Source: Diphasiastrum complanatum
Taxonomy: Eukaryota > Streptophyta > Lycopodiopsida > Lycopodiales > Lycopodiaceae
Length of the DNA: 64,000 bases
Direction: 5' to 3'
Assembly: GCA_029204225.1 (NCBI GenBank)
Contig: CM055102.1
Span: 62,628,218 to 62,692,217 of the forward strand
A model generated the notes under the pieces. The model ran no database searches and was not told the origin of the DNA. It saw only the letters and a program-made list of their open reading frames with translations. The first letter of the stretch is position 1, and every line of letters starts with the position of its first letter. Shown here piece by piece: positions 35,446 through 47,700 of this stretch. The position numbers were made by a program, and so were the translations under genes.

Positions 35446-38123
35446 CTGTGACAATATTACTTCATGGTCTATGGCTTATAGAAGCCATCAGAAAGCTAAA
35501 AGATAATGAATAGTAGAGTTTGAAACTAAAGTGGACAAATCAGTAACAAAATAAAATCAAATTTTAATAAATGATGGTCGTCTTTCCTGAACCACATATG
35601 TTAGCTTAACTAGGGTTAGCTCAAAATAGACTTATGTTAACCACAAGTGTTAAGACTCGAGCACTCGAGAAACTTGCGAGCAACAAATACGGTCCAATCA
35701 CAAGTCAAGCAAAAATATGACCGGAAAGCTCCAAAAAAATTTGAGCAGTGAACAACATTACGATATTTCAGAGGTGTGAATACATAATTGGGCCATGTGT
35801 ACGTTGAATAGTTGAAAAGTCAAAACAATATCTTGAAACAAGGCCCTTTTGGTGCTCGAACTACCTCTTATGTTAGCAATGGTTAAGATAGTGTGATGGC
35901 AGTTGGTAGATGTAGAAATGGTTACCATGTCGTGCATGCATTGACAAGACACAATAGTAGATTTGGTTTGTGGATGGCCTGAAGGAACATTGGTAGTCAA
36001 CAGATGAGAGGCCTGGATGAAGTCTAATATACAAATCACAACAATACACTTGAGAGAAAAGAAAGTTACATCTACTCCTATAACTTTCATCACAAAGCAT
36101 ATACTTTTGCCTCAACATATCCATCAAGTACATTGCTAGAACAACTCAATTGTTTGTTTACATGCAAGCTTCAAAAGCTCTTTACCAATTTTACATGAAA
36201 AGGGAATTTGAATCTAGTGGCATGGAACAAATCTACCAATCCCATTTCCTTAAGAGTCACTAGCATACGAGACATTTATACTCGATCTATACAACTCCCA
36301 TCCCATAGGAATCTGTAAGTTAACTTGCTCAAGTGAGCTTTAGATGAAATCACATCAAGATAGCCTATTAGACCTATTGAGTGATTCTCAAGAGTTGGAG
36401 GGTAGTAAATCAAACATTTCGAGGTCTATCAAGGGAAAATGAGCCTTCATGTCTCATTAGGTTGTTGTAAGGTTAAAATGTAATCACAACGCCCACAGAT
36501 TCACCTTTAACCCATAAGCAGATTATGAGTTTATAGGCACACAATATTTGACATTCCCAAGTACTGAACTCCAATAGTACACCTTGAGGAGAAGAGGAAT
36601 GCTGCATTAAAAGAGGCCTTTCCAAAAGTGAAAAGATTTGCAAGGTTTTCATTCAGCCACACTCACACTCAAGTAAGCAACGTTTTAAGCCACATCAAGA
36701 GATATTGAACCAAGTCAAATAAAGTATGCTCCACAAATTGCAAGGTAACATGCATCATGTCCATTGAACAATCTTTCCTACTAAGTGCTTTGAGGTACAA
36801 CACGTTTTTTTTAAACACGAATCGGGAAAGACAAGACCACCAATCATGGAAATTCAAATACAAAAAAGTTGGGCATATTCTTTTTCACAGCTGCGATTTT
36901 TCATTGGAAAACATTACATCAAGACTTGCTACAAGCGAAACATGCACTCAAGTTCTTCATCAGCAACACTCTTCCAGTTTAAACAAGCAGAAGAAAACAA
37001 CTTGCACCCTTTTTTAGGCTGTCATGCTGAATCATCCAAATATTGGTATAAAAGATTAGGACTGCAAAATCAGCTTGATTTTATTCAACCTTATTCTGCT
37101 ACTGAGTAACATGTTTGTACAATATTGTCCAAAAATCATTCGCAACACTTGGCATTGCATTCCTTTTTAGATCATGGAAAGCAAGGAAAAACATTTTATC
37201 TTGTTAGTTCTTTTTTTTAATGCTTATCAGATGTACAATGTTGCATTCGGAAAATTAACTTGAAATGGCCTTAATGTTGCAACAACTCATATTAGAAAGC
37301 TAGGTTTACTTCTTTTTATTCATAATAAGATGCTTTCAAAGTGTAGTTATATGGTTTAAGGGAGTGCTTGTGTAGAAAGACCATGCAAAACTTGTGTGGA
37401 GATGGACACAAGTATCAGTTTTGAGCAGAAGGCAAGATATCTAGTTTTGTAGCTATGCTCATTTGTAATTATATTTGATATTCATCAAAGTTAAGAAAGT
37501 TCGCTTGTATGGAAAGACGATGACTTCTGTAAATATAGACTAGAATTTTGACTAGTATCAGTTTCGAGCACAAGGCCACAAACTTCCAGTTTAGAATGTA
37601 CAATTGAATATCTTTATTTCCAAACAAATTTTTTTTCTGAAATTTGTAATGAGCACTATCACCAATCAAATTTGTATACGTAACCAGAGCTAGTGCATGA
37701 ACTATTCCCCCCTCATGACCCTAAACGAGTGTGCAACAAGTTCCTACCCCTTCTTTACTTGGTCAAAATGATTGACAAACAACATTCATCTAGATACTAG
37801 AAGCAGATTGTCTACTTTCTTGATAGATTCTAGGTTTTGTCACTTAGGAACATCAATCACACTCGAGTAACACTACCTAAACAGATTTGTATTGGTTCCA
37901 ATCTAGAGGACATTATGTAAGAATGGTAGTCATATGTGCAATACTTGCAGTTTTTTCAAGGATTGCACATTTACTAAAAGAGTGATTGCATAAAATGTTT
38001 TCAAGATCTTATCCACTAGTGATATGTGGAGTTCCATCCAGAATAGAACCTACACAAGAAAGGAGCCATGCAATCTCTAACCTTACGGAGTCCACCCACA
38101 AAGAGACAAACCATCAACTTCGT
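35364..38123 (-). repeat. Repeat A' (inverted A)
   Basis: The reverse complement of 16644-19494. Its left edge lies within an exon of the gene fragment at 34665-35445. Its right edge is only 39 bp from the LTR at 38163. No domain-bearing ORF is seen in the body. Indels and substitutions are spread along its length, so it is not a recent exact copy. Confidence 0.88.
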
Positions 38124-38162
38124 TGTAGCAACGCCACAATACACAATTTTCTATCAATATTG

Positions 38163-38539
38163 AGTTAAAATAGCAATGATCGACTTATACAATGGTTTTT
38201 TATTTCGACGGCACCACGTGTGCTTAGTTCTAGAACTATCGGGCCATCTTTTTGTTACGAGCCCTTTGAGTGCTTTTAAGCAACTTTATCTTTATACTTG
38301 CTTATCAGTTGAATATACAGTTTGTGGAGAGCAATCTGTTGTCTTGTCTTATTGCACTTGACGTTGTGTTGTGGTGATTAATCCGATCGGGTTTTTTTTA
38401 AACTGTTTTCTTAACTTGGTATCAGAGCCCTTGGTGGCTAAAGTGTGGAGAGCAATTCTGTTGTCTTGTCTTATTGCACTTGACGTTGTGCTGTGGTGAT
38501 TGATCCGGTCGGTTTTTTTTTTAAACTGTTTTCTTAACT
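38163..38539 (+). mobile_element. Collapsed LTR element: LTR - primer site - partial LTR
   Basis: A 254-bp LTR (38163-38416) with ends AGTTAA...TTAACT is followed at once by TGGTATCAGAGCCC (38417-38430, an exact tRNA-iMet primer site). About 12 bp later comes the last 97 bp of a second LTR (38443-38539). The unit is flanked by a perfect 5-bp target duplication, TATTG (38158-38162 and 38540-38544). All of gag-pol has been removed by an internal deletion. The LTR is the same family as copia-2's 3' LTR at 58152-58407, inserted at the same site in the B' copy. Confidence 0.9.
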
Positions 38540-38544
38540 TATTG

Positions 38545-38691
38545 GATGCTGACTCAGATGAGAATTCAACGATAGACTCTAATGAGGATGATGGGTCATC
38601 AACTTCTTCAGCTGAAAAGGAAAATCTTGATAATATTTCGAGCACTGAGTTGAGAGGAGCTAGTGAGAATTCCTTAGAATTTGAATTGTAA
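38545..38691 (+). other. Short acidic Ser/Asp ORF (end of an unknown gene?)
   Basis: A frame beginning at the LTR insertion site reads DADSDENSTIDSNEDD, then STSSAEKENLDN, and ends SLEFEL followed by a stop. The same ORF is kept in B' (58000-58146, - strand). Without the LTR and one TATTG, the frame joins upstream text ending NFLSIL and an opening that reaches 37986. It might be the C-terminus of an acidic protein or chance. Preservation in both copies is weak evidence because the copies are young. Confidence 0.3.
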
Positions 38692-39809
38692 AAGGAAACA
38701 ATATAAAAATTAATTTCAATGTTTTCAAAATTTGTGGATTATCGGAACTAGCTTCAAATGTATTCAGCAAGTTATTTTCATGAAACTCATTTTAGACTAT
38801 TAAAACACCATAAATATTTGTGTATTTTGTTCACTGGGACATTTCTAATTTTTAAGGTGTTACTAGAAAATTTAATTTTTTTGGACATGGTGTATTGATT
38901 TTTTTGGTCTACATGCATATTTGTTGTGATTTTCGAAAAAAAAAAATTCGTGACAAAGCAAGTTTTGGGCAAAAATAAAATTGAAAATTGGTTACTCTTT
39001 TTTAGGATTTTGACCCATTTCAAAAGATTGTGTGTTACATAAACCATAAACAATACAACTGGTGCATTCCCTTTACATAGTTGGAAAAATAAAATGTCTT
39101 CGCATCTAATGTTATCCAACAATGAAAAGCGATTACAACATAAGTGTCATTCAATAACAGAAAATCCTAAGCTCATACAAGCTTTAATATATAGATACTT
39201 TCCTAAAAATAGAATTTGAAAACTTCTTGTATGCTAAGAGAGTAGGCCAATCAACAAAAAAAACTAAGAGGCTGCCTTTTAATATTCAAATTTCCTAGAT
39301 GAGTTTGAGCATTGAAATGAGTTTTTTTTCTAAATTTTTAAACTCTTTCAAAATACAATTTGTCTTAATTTTTTATTTTGTCATGGATGCAAATGACTTA
39401 CGTAAGACAAACTTTCTCATGATGTATCAATCACCGTGTCTTATATTTTGGCTTTAGAAGAAAATGTGGTAATCAATATTAACCACTAGGTATCGAAATA
39501 ATGTGTCATACTAATCATCTATTGTACATTGTTTATATCATTATATTGGTCATCTAGATGTTTTCGCGTTAAATGGAAGACCTCATAAGTATTGAGAATT
39601 TGAGCTAATAGTAAATGATTCCTTTGAGTTTTCCCTTGTATTCCAGAAGTGCATTAATTTGTGGAAAAGAATTGGTATGGCTTGAGGTCATAAAGATTTT
39701 GAAGGGCCCCATGAAAGTGTCATAAATACCATGAAGGGCTTCATGAGAAGTACAGTTCATCATCCCCACATAAAGTCATAGACGGTCCCCACTTTTGGGG
39801 GATGTGGGT

Positions 39810-39840
39810 AGAGAGAGAGAGAGAGAGAGAGAAAAGAGAG
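39810..39840 (+). repeat. Short (GA)n run
   Basis: A GA run of about 24 bp, matched by a TC run at 56377-56405 in B'. Confidence 0.9.
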
Positions 39841-40688
39841 ATTATGTGTCCCCACTCTTGTAGAGAGATAAAGATGTAGTAGGTGGTCCTTGCTTGGAAA
39901 TAAATTTGCCTTAATTTTGCATAGCATCACTCACCCTTCAAGTAAGTGAATGAATTTCTTAGTGACTTCATTGGATCATATCTTGTCATAATAATGGCTT
40001 GTAGTAACGGCCCCTCTCGTGTTTTATTGCGATATTCCCCAATGGAAAGGTCACTGAAAAATCCCTTAAAATTTTGAATTCCTTGACATTTTTCCTTTTA
40101 AAACATACTAAGTTCTTTTTTTCATGACTTGTTCCAATAAGTTCATCTCAACGTGAAAGTCAGTTTTTCCTGTTTTATGAAATAAATTGAAGCATGTTAT
40201 AGAGTAGAGTCAGTGGAAAGCAAGGTGAGTGTTAAAAGAAGTTGCGGCAGAAAGAAGTTTAAAAAGGTTTTTACAACAGGGAAGTACGGCCGCCTCCTGG
40301 GTCCTTCTGGCATGCATTCAATGCCTACCTCCTAATTGCAATCCCCAAATAATTCCATGCAGGAGTTTGGTAACAAAGAACCTCCCTTTTGAAAGAAAGG
40401 ATGATTGATTAGTGGAATTTTAAATTTTGGCAATGGAAAGACCATAGAATTAGTGAAAATGGCTAATTTATTGTTGAATAACTTCACATCCTTGCATTTA
40501 TTATATTATAAGCATTGTTCCCGTAACAATGCTATGCTACGTTTCTAATAAAGATGCTAAGCAAAAGAATAATAATTTCCAAGACTCATCAATGCTGCTA
40601 TACATACATACATATATACACTCTTCTGGTTCTGAGTGATTTCTTCAACAACAAAATTTGCAGTGCATATTGCGACACGAAGTATATA

Positions 40689-41293
40689 TCAGAAAGACGG
40701 GAAGAGCATAGTCGATGAACAGCCGGATGTCGGGAAAAGTGGGCAATCAATCAATGTGGAAGCATCAGTTGCCACGCATATGTACAGCTGATACAGTTGA
40801 TTGTTACCGGAAGCATCACTGCTACATTGCACTCCTGGAGTGTGGCCAAGCGAAGAAGTTAGAGCATTCTGAATAGCTGTCAAACTATAAGCTCCATCAT
40901 CGGGATTAATGCCTGCAGCGCTGAGACCTCCCAGTGGATTAACGGAGCTTCGCAAGTTCAAAGCACTTTGAAAGTATGCGTGCTGGCTAAATAGAGACTC
41001 GGCGCATGTTCCGTGCTTGTCCCACTCATGGGTCCAAAAGCTTGTACCATCGCTGCTAGGGCATGAAAGTGAATCCCAACTTGTTTGTAACTGACTCTCT
41101 ATATCAGATACCTGAAAGAGAGAGATATATCACATTAATTCTTTTCTGAAAATAAGCCGCCGAAGGTTAGATAGATTAATAAATACCTTTGAGATATAAA
41201 CAGGGCATGCATGAGTCAACTTCATTAGCCCTAAGTACATAAGAAAAGTCTTTGCCATGACGAATAAAATCTTTGATATGGTAAAATTGACAA

Positions 41294-41351
<58 letters not shown>

Positions 41352-41523
41352 GGGGAAGCGAGAGGACCTGGCTGATGTCAAAGGGATTGTTGGGATCGCA
41401 GCTGGATGGGTAGCCGCCATTGTTGTAATTTGGCCACAGGCCGTGAATGGAAAAATCGGATGCAGGCTTTCCTGTAGTGGGATAGCAACACCTGCTGCTA
41501 GTGTCGCAGTAGGATCCAGGCCA
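40689..41523 (-). pseudogene. RNase T2 copy lacking exon 1
   Basis: Exon 2 (41523-41368) and exon 3 (41111-40689, stop at 40689-40691) are open and nearly identical to those of the intact gene at 54277-55513, with small changes such as Ser to Arg next to the first Cys pair. Both catalytic boxes are present (FSIHGLWPNY; FWTHEWDKHGTCAES). The first exon, which encodes the signal peptide and the start of the mature enzyme, is absent: homology stops at 41579 in intron 1, and MULE DNA follows. Without a signal peptide or a start codon in the right place it should not make secreted enzyme. An upstream in-frame ATG at 41559 lies in former intron sequence. The intron carries a GA run of about 54 bp. 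Confidence 0.9.
41297..41350 (+). repeat. (GA)n microsatellite in RNase T2 intron
   Basis: About 27 GA units. The B' copy has only about 7-8 CT units at the same intron position (54886-54902). Confidence 0.97.
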
Positions 41524-41589
41524 CTGCAACATGAATGGACGATTTCGATAAGAACCCATTGTCTAAGATCGAGAGGCTACTGATGGCTC

Positions 41590-44260
41590 ACGGTGATTGG
41601 TCCATCACATGTGTGTTTTGTAAATGCGGCTTGTGTGGGATCATGTTCATGCATTGTGTACTATGTGATGCCAAGAGATCATAGTCTCACCAGATTGATG
41701 ATACACGAAGGAGAACATACACACGAAGTGCAACCCAGAACCTCAACACATAGGATTGAGAAAACAAGGTCTCTGGTTGATAGGGTGGTTAGAGCAGACA
41801 GGAATGCCGGTCCAAGGAAAGTGCAAATGAGCATAGGAAGGAGCTGATCATGTCATCAATGCTCAAGACAGATAAAAAGGAAAAGAGGGTGTTGGCGATG
41901 TGGAGCTCACAAACTTTCTAGAGGAGCTCATTCCCCTGGTGGAGAACAGAAGGTGTTTTCTTGCTTGAGCAAGTATTTCAAGGTCTATCTAAAAATCTTC
42001 ACTTCTTTTCAAGTCATATTCATTCGTTTGTTGTTTCTTTTTCTACAGGTTGCGGAAAATGGTAATCAATGCTCGAAATTCCTTGCGTCCTTTAGGAGAT
42101 GGTCTGGACAGCTTGCTGTTGCTAAAGAAAAATTCTATGTATGAGTTTTTTCACGGTAGTAGATTCCCAGGACAGGGTCCACCCGATGAGCGTTGCTTTG
42201 TTTTTAAGATGTCCACAAAGGGTCCTGCATCAGGTGTGGATCTTGTGGTTCGAATGCATAGAACTAGCAATGTGATCTGAGGAATGCATGGGTACAGTTC
42301 GATCATACCAGACGAGTCCTCAGTTGGACAACAGGGTGCCATGTGTATGATCCAAGGTATACGTGTTTGTGTGATACCTATAAAGTTTAATTCAAAATTA
42401 TGTATTCACAGTAGGTGGCACTGATACTCGCTGAATTTGTAATTTGTGGTATCCAGGAACTATTGACAATAGCCACATGTGAGATGAAAGAAGAAGACAT
42501 CGAGTCTCAAGTACTATATTGGAACTTATTGAGCTCTATTATGGAACGTGCAGGGCACAAAAAAGAAAGATTTTCACGGGTTCATGGCAGACGAGGCACA
42601 AGCGAATTGGAGAGCAGTCCACACTGTATTCAATGGAGGCCCAGAAAATGAAATGATTGGACGAGAGCAATCGTGTCTTTTTCATTGAAAGAAAACCTGC
42701 ATATGCATACCAAGAAGTTTGTTCTAAAAGATCATCAAGCGGAGCACAAAGCTATATGTGAGCAATGGAGAACATCTGCCACAAAAGAGGAGGCACTTGC
42801 ACAATATAGATTGATTCGACAATGGTGGCGGACTGGCAAAGTGAGGGACACCGACCAACCATCGATGGATAGCTGGATGAGTTGGTGGAATGTTAGAATT
42901 GCACATTGGGGAGATTTCATGGTTTTGGTAAGTCCAGTGATGCATCTTTAACCATCTACATTTTTAATCAGTAGTTTATAAATTTTTCTTATAAGACTCT
43001 CGTGTCGCGGTTCGTATAGATTCTTGATGGAGCAGATGCAGCCAATACACCACGAACAAATTTGTCTGAATTAAAACTTGGAAGCTGGCTAGCTGGAGAG
43101 GGTCATAAGAGTATTATCTCTTTGTATGATGCATGTGTGTCTGGCATGGCCAATGCCCTTTTACAGAGTGCAAAACAATATGCCTACATGCAGGGTAGAC
43201 ATGTCGGAGAAGGCCCTAGCTTGGAAACTCTAATTAGTAGAAGTGAGTCCAGAAATCCAGCAAAGCTGAAGGAGGTTATAGGAACTATGTGACAAGCAGT
43301 GGAAGGTAGCCCCATGCACCACACAAACACCACTTGGAAGGAGACAAAGACATAGTACGTCGAAAAAGACGACCATCCATTGTGGTAGATGTAGAAGAAA
43401 ATAGTAGCCACAGGCCAGAGTATAATTTTGAAACTATTAATCGTAGAGAGAAGGGTCGTCCAAGACGAATAAATTTTGCTACAAGCACTTCGGGCTTAGG
43501 AAAATCACCTAGCACGAGCTGACCAGACTCATCCACAACTTGCTTAGTTGGTGAGGAAGAACAACAAATTCACGATACTTTTTGGGCAATTAGAAGAACT
43601 GGTTTAAATAGTCGTGTAAAGTGCTTGGGTTGGTTACCACAACAAGGTAAATGTGGTAAATTAATCTCAAATTCTGATTGCACTCATGCATGGCATCCAG
43701 ATAAATGTATCTCTCCCATACCTCCAAAGGTACCCAACCTTCCTATTGCTTATGGCACAAATTTAACACAAGCAGAAGGAGACATGCTCACCTTGGGGGG
43801 GTTCCAGCTTAAGACAAAGCCACTCAATAAAGAAAGTGGGTCGTCAAAAGCCCATGCATCCCAAACTGGAGTACACGAGGACACTCAACCCTCAACTTGT
43901 CCTACCACAAATGATGCTCGCAATCCAAACTATAGGCCAAGTTTGTCACTTGTTGCATTGGAACGAATAAAAAGAGCACTGTGTATTGACAGAAAAGGTA
44001 ATGGAGGAGAATAAGCATGAAATAAAATTGAGACACAAAATTCAAAAGTAAATGACATTTGTTATGATGTCCATATAGCCACTAAACCGATTTGCACATG
44101 TCCTGATTTTCAAAAGCATCTCTTGGAGAAAAAGTCCCATTTGGCGTGCAAGCATACATACTTTATCTTCCTTCGAGTCATGGGACTCGATCAACTAGGT
44201 GACGCAAGATTCTTCTACCTGACGTCCATTTGTGGGTTTTACCTCGTAGCTCTATACTAT
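41590..44260 (+). pseudogene. MULE (Mutator-like) transposase, broken
   Basis: Blocks on the + strand. 41620-41847 is a FAR1/GCM-like zinc-binding region (YVMPRDHSLTRLMIHEGEHT). Near 42255-42360 is LRNAWVQFDHTRRVLSWTTG, in another frame. 42450-42540 has QELLTIATCEMKEEDIESQV. Near 42585-42640 is FMADEAQANWRAVHTVF, a DDE-type catalytic Asp block. CLFH follows, where one base is missing, and then WRTSATKEEALAQYRLIRQW and WWNVRIAHWGDFM to about 42930. 44090-44180 holds a SWIM zinc finger (CTCPDFQK, then CKHTYFIFLRVMGLD), usual at MULE C-termini. Introns are likely (for example before 43021). Several frameshifts and stops make it non-functional. I found no terminal inverted repeats. Confidence 0.75.
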
Positions 44261-44339
44261 TGTGTCTTCTTTTACTTGATGTATATGATCCCGTGGTTTA
44301 TGATTTTCACACAGAGCTTATGCATGTTTGTGGATTAAT

Positions 44340-44686
44340 TCTAAATATGGTTTGTATAAAGGATATGCTAGATTAATTAATGGATATTGCTACGTGTTGG
44401 CTATTTATAAATATACTTAAAATATACTCATTGATATAAATTTGGTAAAGGCCCAAATTACCACTTAATGGAAAAAGACATTTTAAGACCCTTCTAATGT
44501 GAATGGGGCTGATTTTATTTGTGAGGAGGCATAACTTTCTCATCTCTTTCTCTCAAGTTCAGCCTAGTCCTCAAGTCTTTTGTATGATGCAATTTTATTT
44601 AATACAAGAGGTATTGTTCTCTCTCCTTCTAACTCTCCTATGAACTGAATCTGTTTGCATGCTCTAACTGCAATTGGTATCATAGC
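44340..44686 (+). repeat. Possible LTR end with tRNA-iMet primer-binding site
   Basis: TGGTATCATAGC (44675-44686) differs by one base from the usual primer site and follows an AT- and CT-rich stretch with leader-like features (TCTCTCTCCTTCTAACTC). The LTR start is not identified, and no gag or pol follows, so this is at most a fragment. Confidence 0.4.
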
Positions 44687-45102
44687 AAATGCCCATATTG
44701 ATTAGAGAGTGCAATAGTTTTTGCTTTCATTTACAAAAAGAACTAGTTCTTTTTTTTCTTTTCTTCAATAGACCTTGCCTTTTTGTTTCTTAATTATGTT
44801 TTTTGCACAATAGATGTGAGGAATGCTTAGATTATCAAGAGAGAGGCAATTGTTATGTCGTCTTGTTATGTGAAGAATGCATAATTAACAGAACTCCTCT
44901 TTTATGAGAGAAATATGACAATTGAAATATGTCAAAGATTGTGTACAATTCAAAAGAAGTCACAGATTTCAATGGACAGATCTTTCATGAATTTTTGATC
45001 TAAACCGACGAGAAGTAAGAAGTAGGAAAGCCACAAATTCACTGTAGACCCTAATCTGAAAATCAGCAGACAGTGAGTAAGATGCATTTTGGTTTTCAAG
45101 GG

Positions 45103-45165
45103 GGCCTTGAACCTGGGACCAAAGAAACTTTGGATGCCAGGCTAACCAATTGAGCCAACCCCCTT
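45103..45165 (-). repeat. tRNA-derived SINE head, second copy
   Basis: On the - strand, TGGCTCAATTGG (45157 to 45146, A box) and GGTTCAAGGCC (45113 to 45103, B box) enclose TTAGCCTGGCATCCAAAGTT, nearly the same as at 22815-22885. Confidence 0.65.
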
Positions 45166-45588
45166 GGATTGACACTAAGTGTTATGAGAGAGACGATGGT
45201 ATGCTGCTTTAAAGCTTGGAAGTATGGAAAGTCCTCGTTTTTTTTTAGTGGTACTCTCTTGAAGTTTAGATAAGCCCTAATTGAAGTCTGTACTTGAATT
45301 AGTAGAAACACCTAGTTATTCAAAGTGGTTTTCTAAGAACACCTATCTAACATAGAAGTGGTTCATAGATTATGTTTTCTATAGTATGTATTGCTCAATC
45401 CAAAACAAAAATTATGGGACATTCAAGGGTCCAATACAATGTTTCAAAAAGTTTTACCTTGCTTTAGAAAGTTTTCTGGCGAGCAATCACAAACCAAAAA
45501 TGACTTGAAGGTCAAACATATGTTGAAGATGCTTGCTTCGATCACAAAATTGCTCGCTGAGAAATGCTCGCCAAAAATCATTCCCTGC

Positions 45589-45590
45589 GA

Positions 45591-45681
<91 letters not shown>
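45589..45681 (+). repeat. (GA)n microsatellite
   Basis: A GA run of about 90 bp in a stretch without genes. Confidence 0.97.
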
Positions 45682-45684
<3 letters not shown>

Positions 45685-46659
45685 GGCCGTGGGTGGCAGG
45701 AAGAGGTCAGAGGAGAGTCACCCATCTTCACCAGCCTTAACAACAAAATTAATTGCAGGTAACCAGAAATAAGGAGGGCGGATTTCCCGAGGCTACAGGC
45801 TTCAACTTTTTTGAGTTTCCTCTCAGTTTTTCAACTTTTATGCTACAAGAAGCAATGAGCCCAATGCATCTGCTATTTTTTGTAGATTAACAATGCTCTA
45901 TCAGGGATTTGCAGTTAGCTTTACATGTATTACTAGTTTCCAGCATAAGCAATGGTTTGAAGCAAGATTTACAGGGTTTTTGCTATCACTGTGCTTGAAA
46001 AATAGCCGTTATGCTGCCAAAATTTTTTAGAAAACTTAGTTTTGCAGGTTATGACAACTACTTTAGCAAATAGCCATCAAATCTGAAGCCAACCGTCCTC
46101 CAGACTGGCTGTACAGGCTCCTAACCCTACAAACAAACTGTTAGTTTGCTGGAAAATGAAGAACAAACCTGAGAATCCACAGTAAGCAGCCTTGCAATCT
46201 TGTCAAACATCACCAATACTCAACAACCAACAAATTAGAGTATTTTTGCTTCTATCCCAGCCTATTCTTATTGTTTTAAAATTAAATTGGCTTCGAAACA
46301 GGCAATAGACAACATTCAAAATACAATAACCATTTTTTTTAGAACAACAAGTAGCTATAGGAAAAAATCCAGCAACCTATAAAGTAATTGTTGCTTTCAC
46401 AAAAATGCTAACCACAGAGTAATTGGCAACAATAGAATTGACACAGAATTCCTTCCAAGAAACCAATTCAAAAAACACAAAAACAAACCAATTGTGAGCC
46501 CGGTAGTGCACTTACTACACAATCGATTGCAATTCGAAAATTATTTCCAACAGGAAGAAAATCCCACAATTCCACCGTTTGTTGCTTACTCCATCGGATT
46601 CTTGAGAAAATGTCAAGATTTCCACTCAGCACTTTCGATGGTAAATCCTGCTTAGATTG
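45682..46659. other. Non-coding stretch, possibly internal DNA of an LTR element
   Basis: No ORF with a recognisable domain on either strand. If the primer site at 46660-46671 (-) is real, this is the leader region of a retroelement whose coding part is gone. Confidence 0.35.
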
Positions 46660-47004
46660 GCTCTGATACCAATATAAAGTCCTACCAACAGGATTCTAGC
46701 CTAAGCATACCATACAAAGCAACAACACATCGGAACCGGTGGAGGTTAAACCAACCCAAGCAAACCTAGATCATACAGATCTAGCCCCCAAGCTATGGAT
46801 CAATCAGAGTCATGGAAAGAGGAGTCACACCAGCAGCATGTAGCTACTAATCACAAAATCAAGCATACACTAGTGAGAGCCCAGCAGGTATACTTATACC
46901 CTCCAAGGCCCATGCACCACTAGTAGTGCACTGTCACTTTTTGTTTGCCTCTATGCATCATCATGTGATGATGTTTATTTATATATTTGTATTTTATATC
47001 AACA
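46660..47004 (-). repeat. Probable LTR plus exact tRNA-iMet primer site (- strand)
   Basis: On the - strand, TGGTATCAGAGC (46671 to 46660) follows a stretch that could be an LTR starting TGTTGATATAAAATAC at 47004. The primer-site match is exact. The LTR start is a guess from the TG dinucleotide, and its end (TTTATAT) is not canonical. It abuts the 3' end of the gene fragment at 47030. Confidence 0.45.
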
Positions 47005-47029
47005 AGTAGTTACACTTCTATATCGATAT

Positions 47030-47700
47030 CTACATTCCAATCATAAGTGTCTGAGGCAGATCATCAAGCATTGCAACTTCGCTATCCACCTCCAGAGTAG
47101 CTTTATCTGGGATAGCTTCATGCTTGTAGGACCTTGTAGACGATAGTAGGACTTGCAGCATTTCATGTTGGAACTGATGAAGAATATTTGTTGATACTTC
47201 AAGGCATTGGAAATGCAACTTAAAACATTGAGTGTATATATTAGCCAATGTCTAATAACGTATAATTACACAAACATAATATCTTCAAAATACTAGAAGC
47301 TGATAAATTTACCTCACGTATATTAACGTTTGGAGTTTGCATCATATACCAATCCGAAAATGATTTAACATTCCAAATGGAAAACCATCCGTAGCTGAAT
47401 GCATTGTCTAGTTGCGAAGACTTAAAGATTACAACAAAAAATTGTTAAATTATAATTCAGTATAATTTTAGACTATATGCCATCGTGTAAATAAAAAATC
47501 AGTGACAAGGTCCTTTTACCTTTGCATCAACAATCTGCATATAGGTATTTACATTCAGCCCATATGGCTTGGGCACTCCACCATCCTCTTGTACAAGAAG
47601 TTGACAATGGAATGGGTGGCATTCAAGGAATTCATTTTCATGCACACAGGTGTGTAGCTTCCAGTAGAATCCACTTTTAAAGATATAACGTGCACGCTCT
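47030..47700 (-). other. Unrecognised 3-exon gene fragment
   Basis: On the - strand, exon blocks about 47700-47520, 47420-47313 and 47251-47030 (stop) join in phase 0 with GT...AG borders. Text includes FHCQLLVQEDGGVPKPYGLN, QIVDAK, then DNAFSYGWFSIWNVKSFSDW, then YTQCFKLHFQCLEVSTNIL. The last exon is acidic near its end. A further open block upstream (47903-47790) may belong to it. I do not recognise the family. All three blocks are open, so it may be a recent fragment or a live 3' end. Confidence 0.4.

Larger units (their letters stand above)
38165..41579 (+). repeat. Repeat B (inverted partner 54656-58405)
   Basis: About 3.4 kb reappears in reverse complement at 54656-58405 and looks very similar, especially in the RNase exons. 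It contains the collapsed LTR element, a small acidic ORF, AT-rich spacer and RNase T2 exons 2-3. It lacks the roughly 470-bp insert present in B' and has a longer GA run in the RNase intron. Its right edge (41579) corresponds to a point inside intron 1 of the intact RNase gene. Confidence 0.92.
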
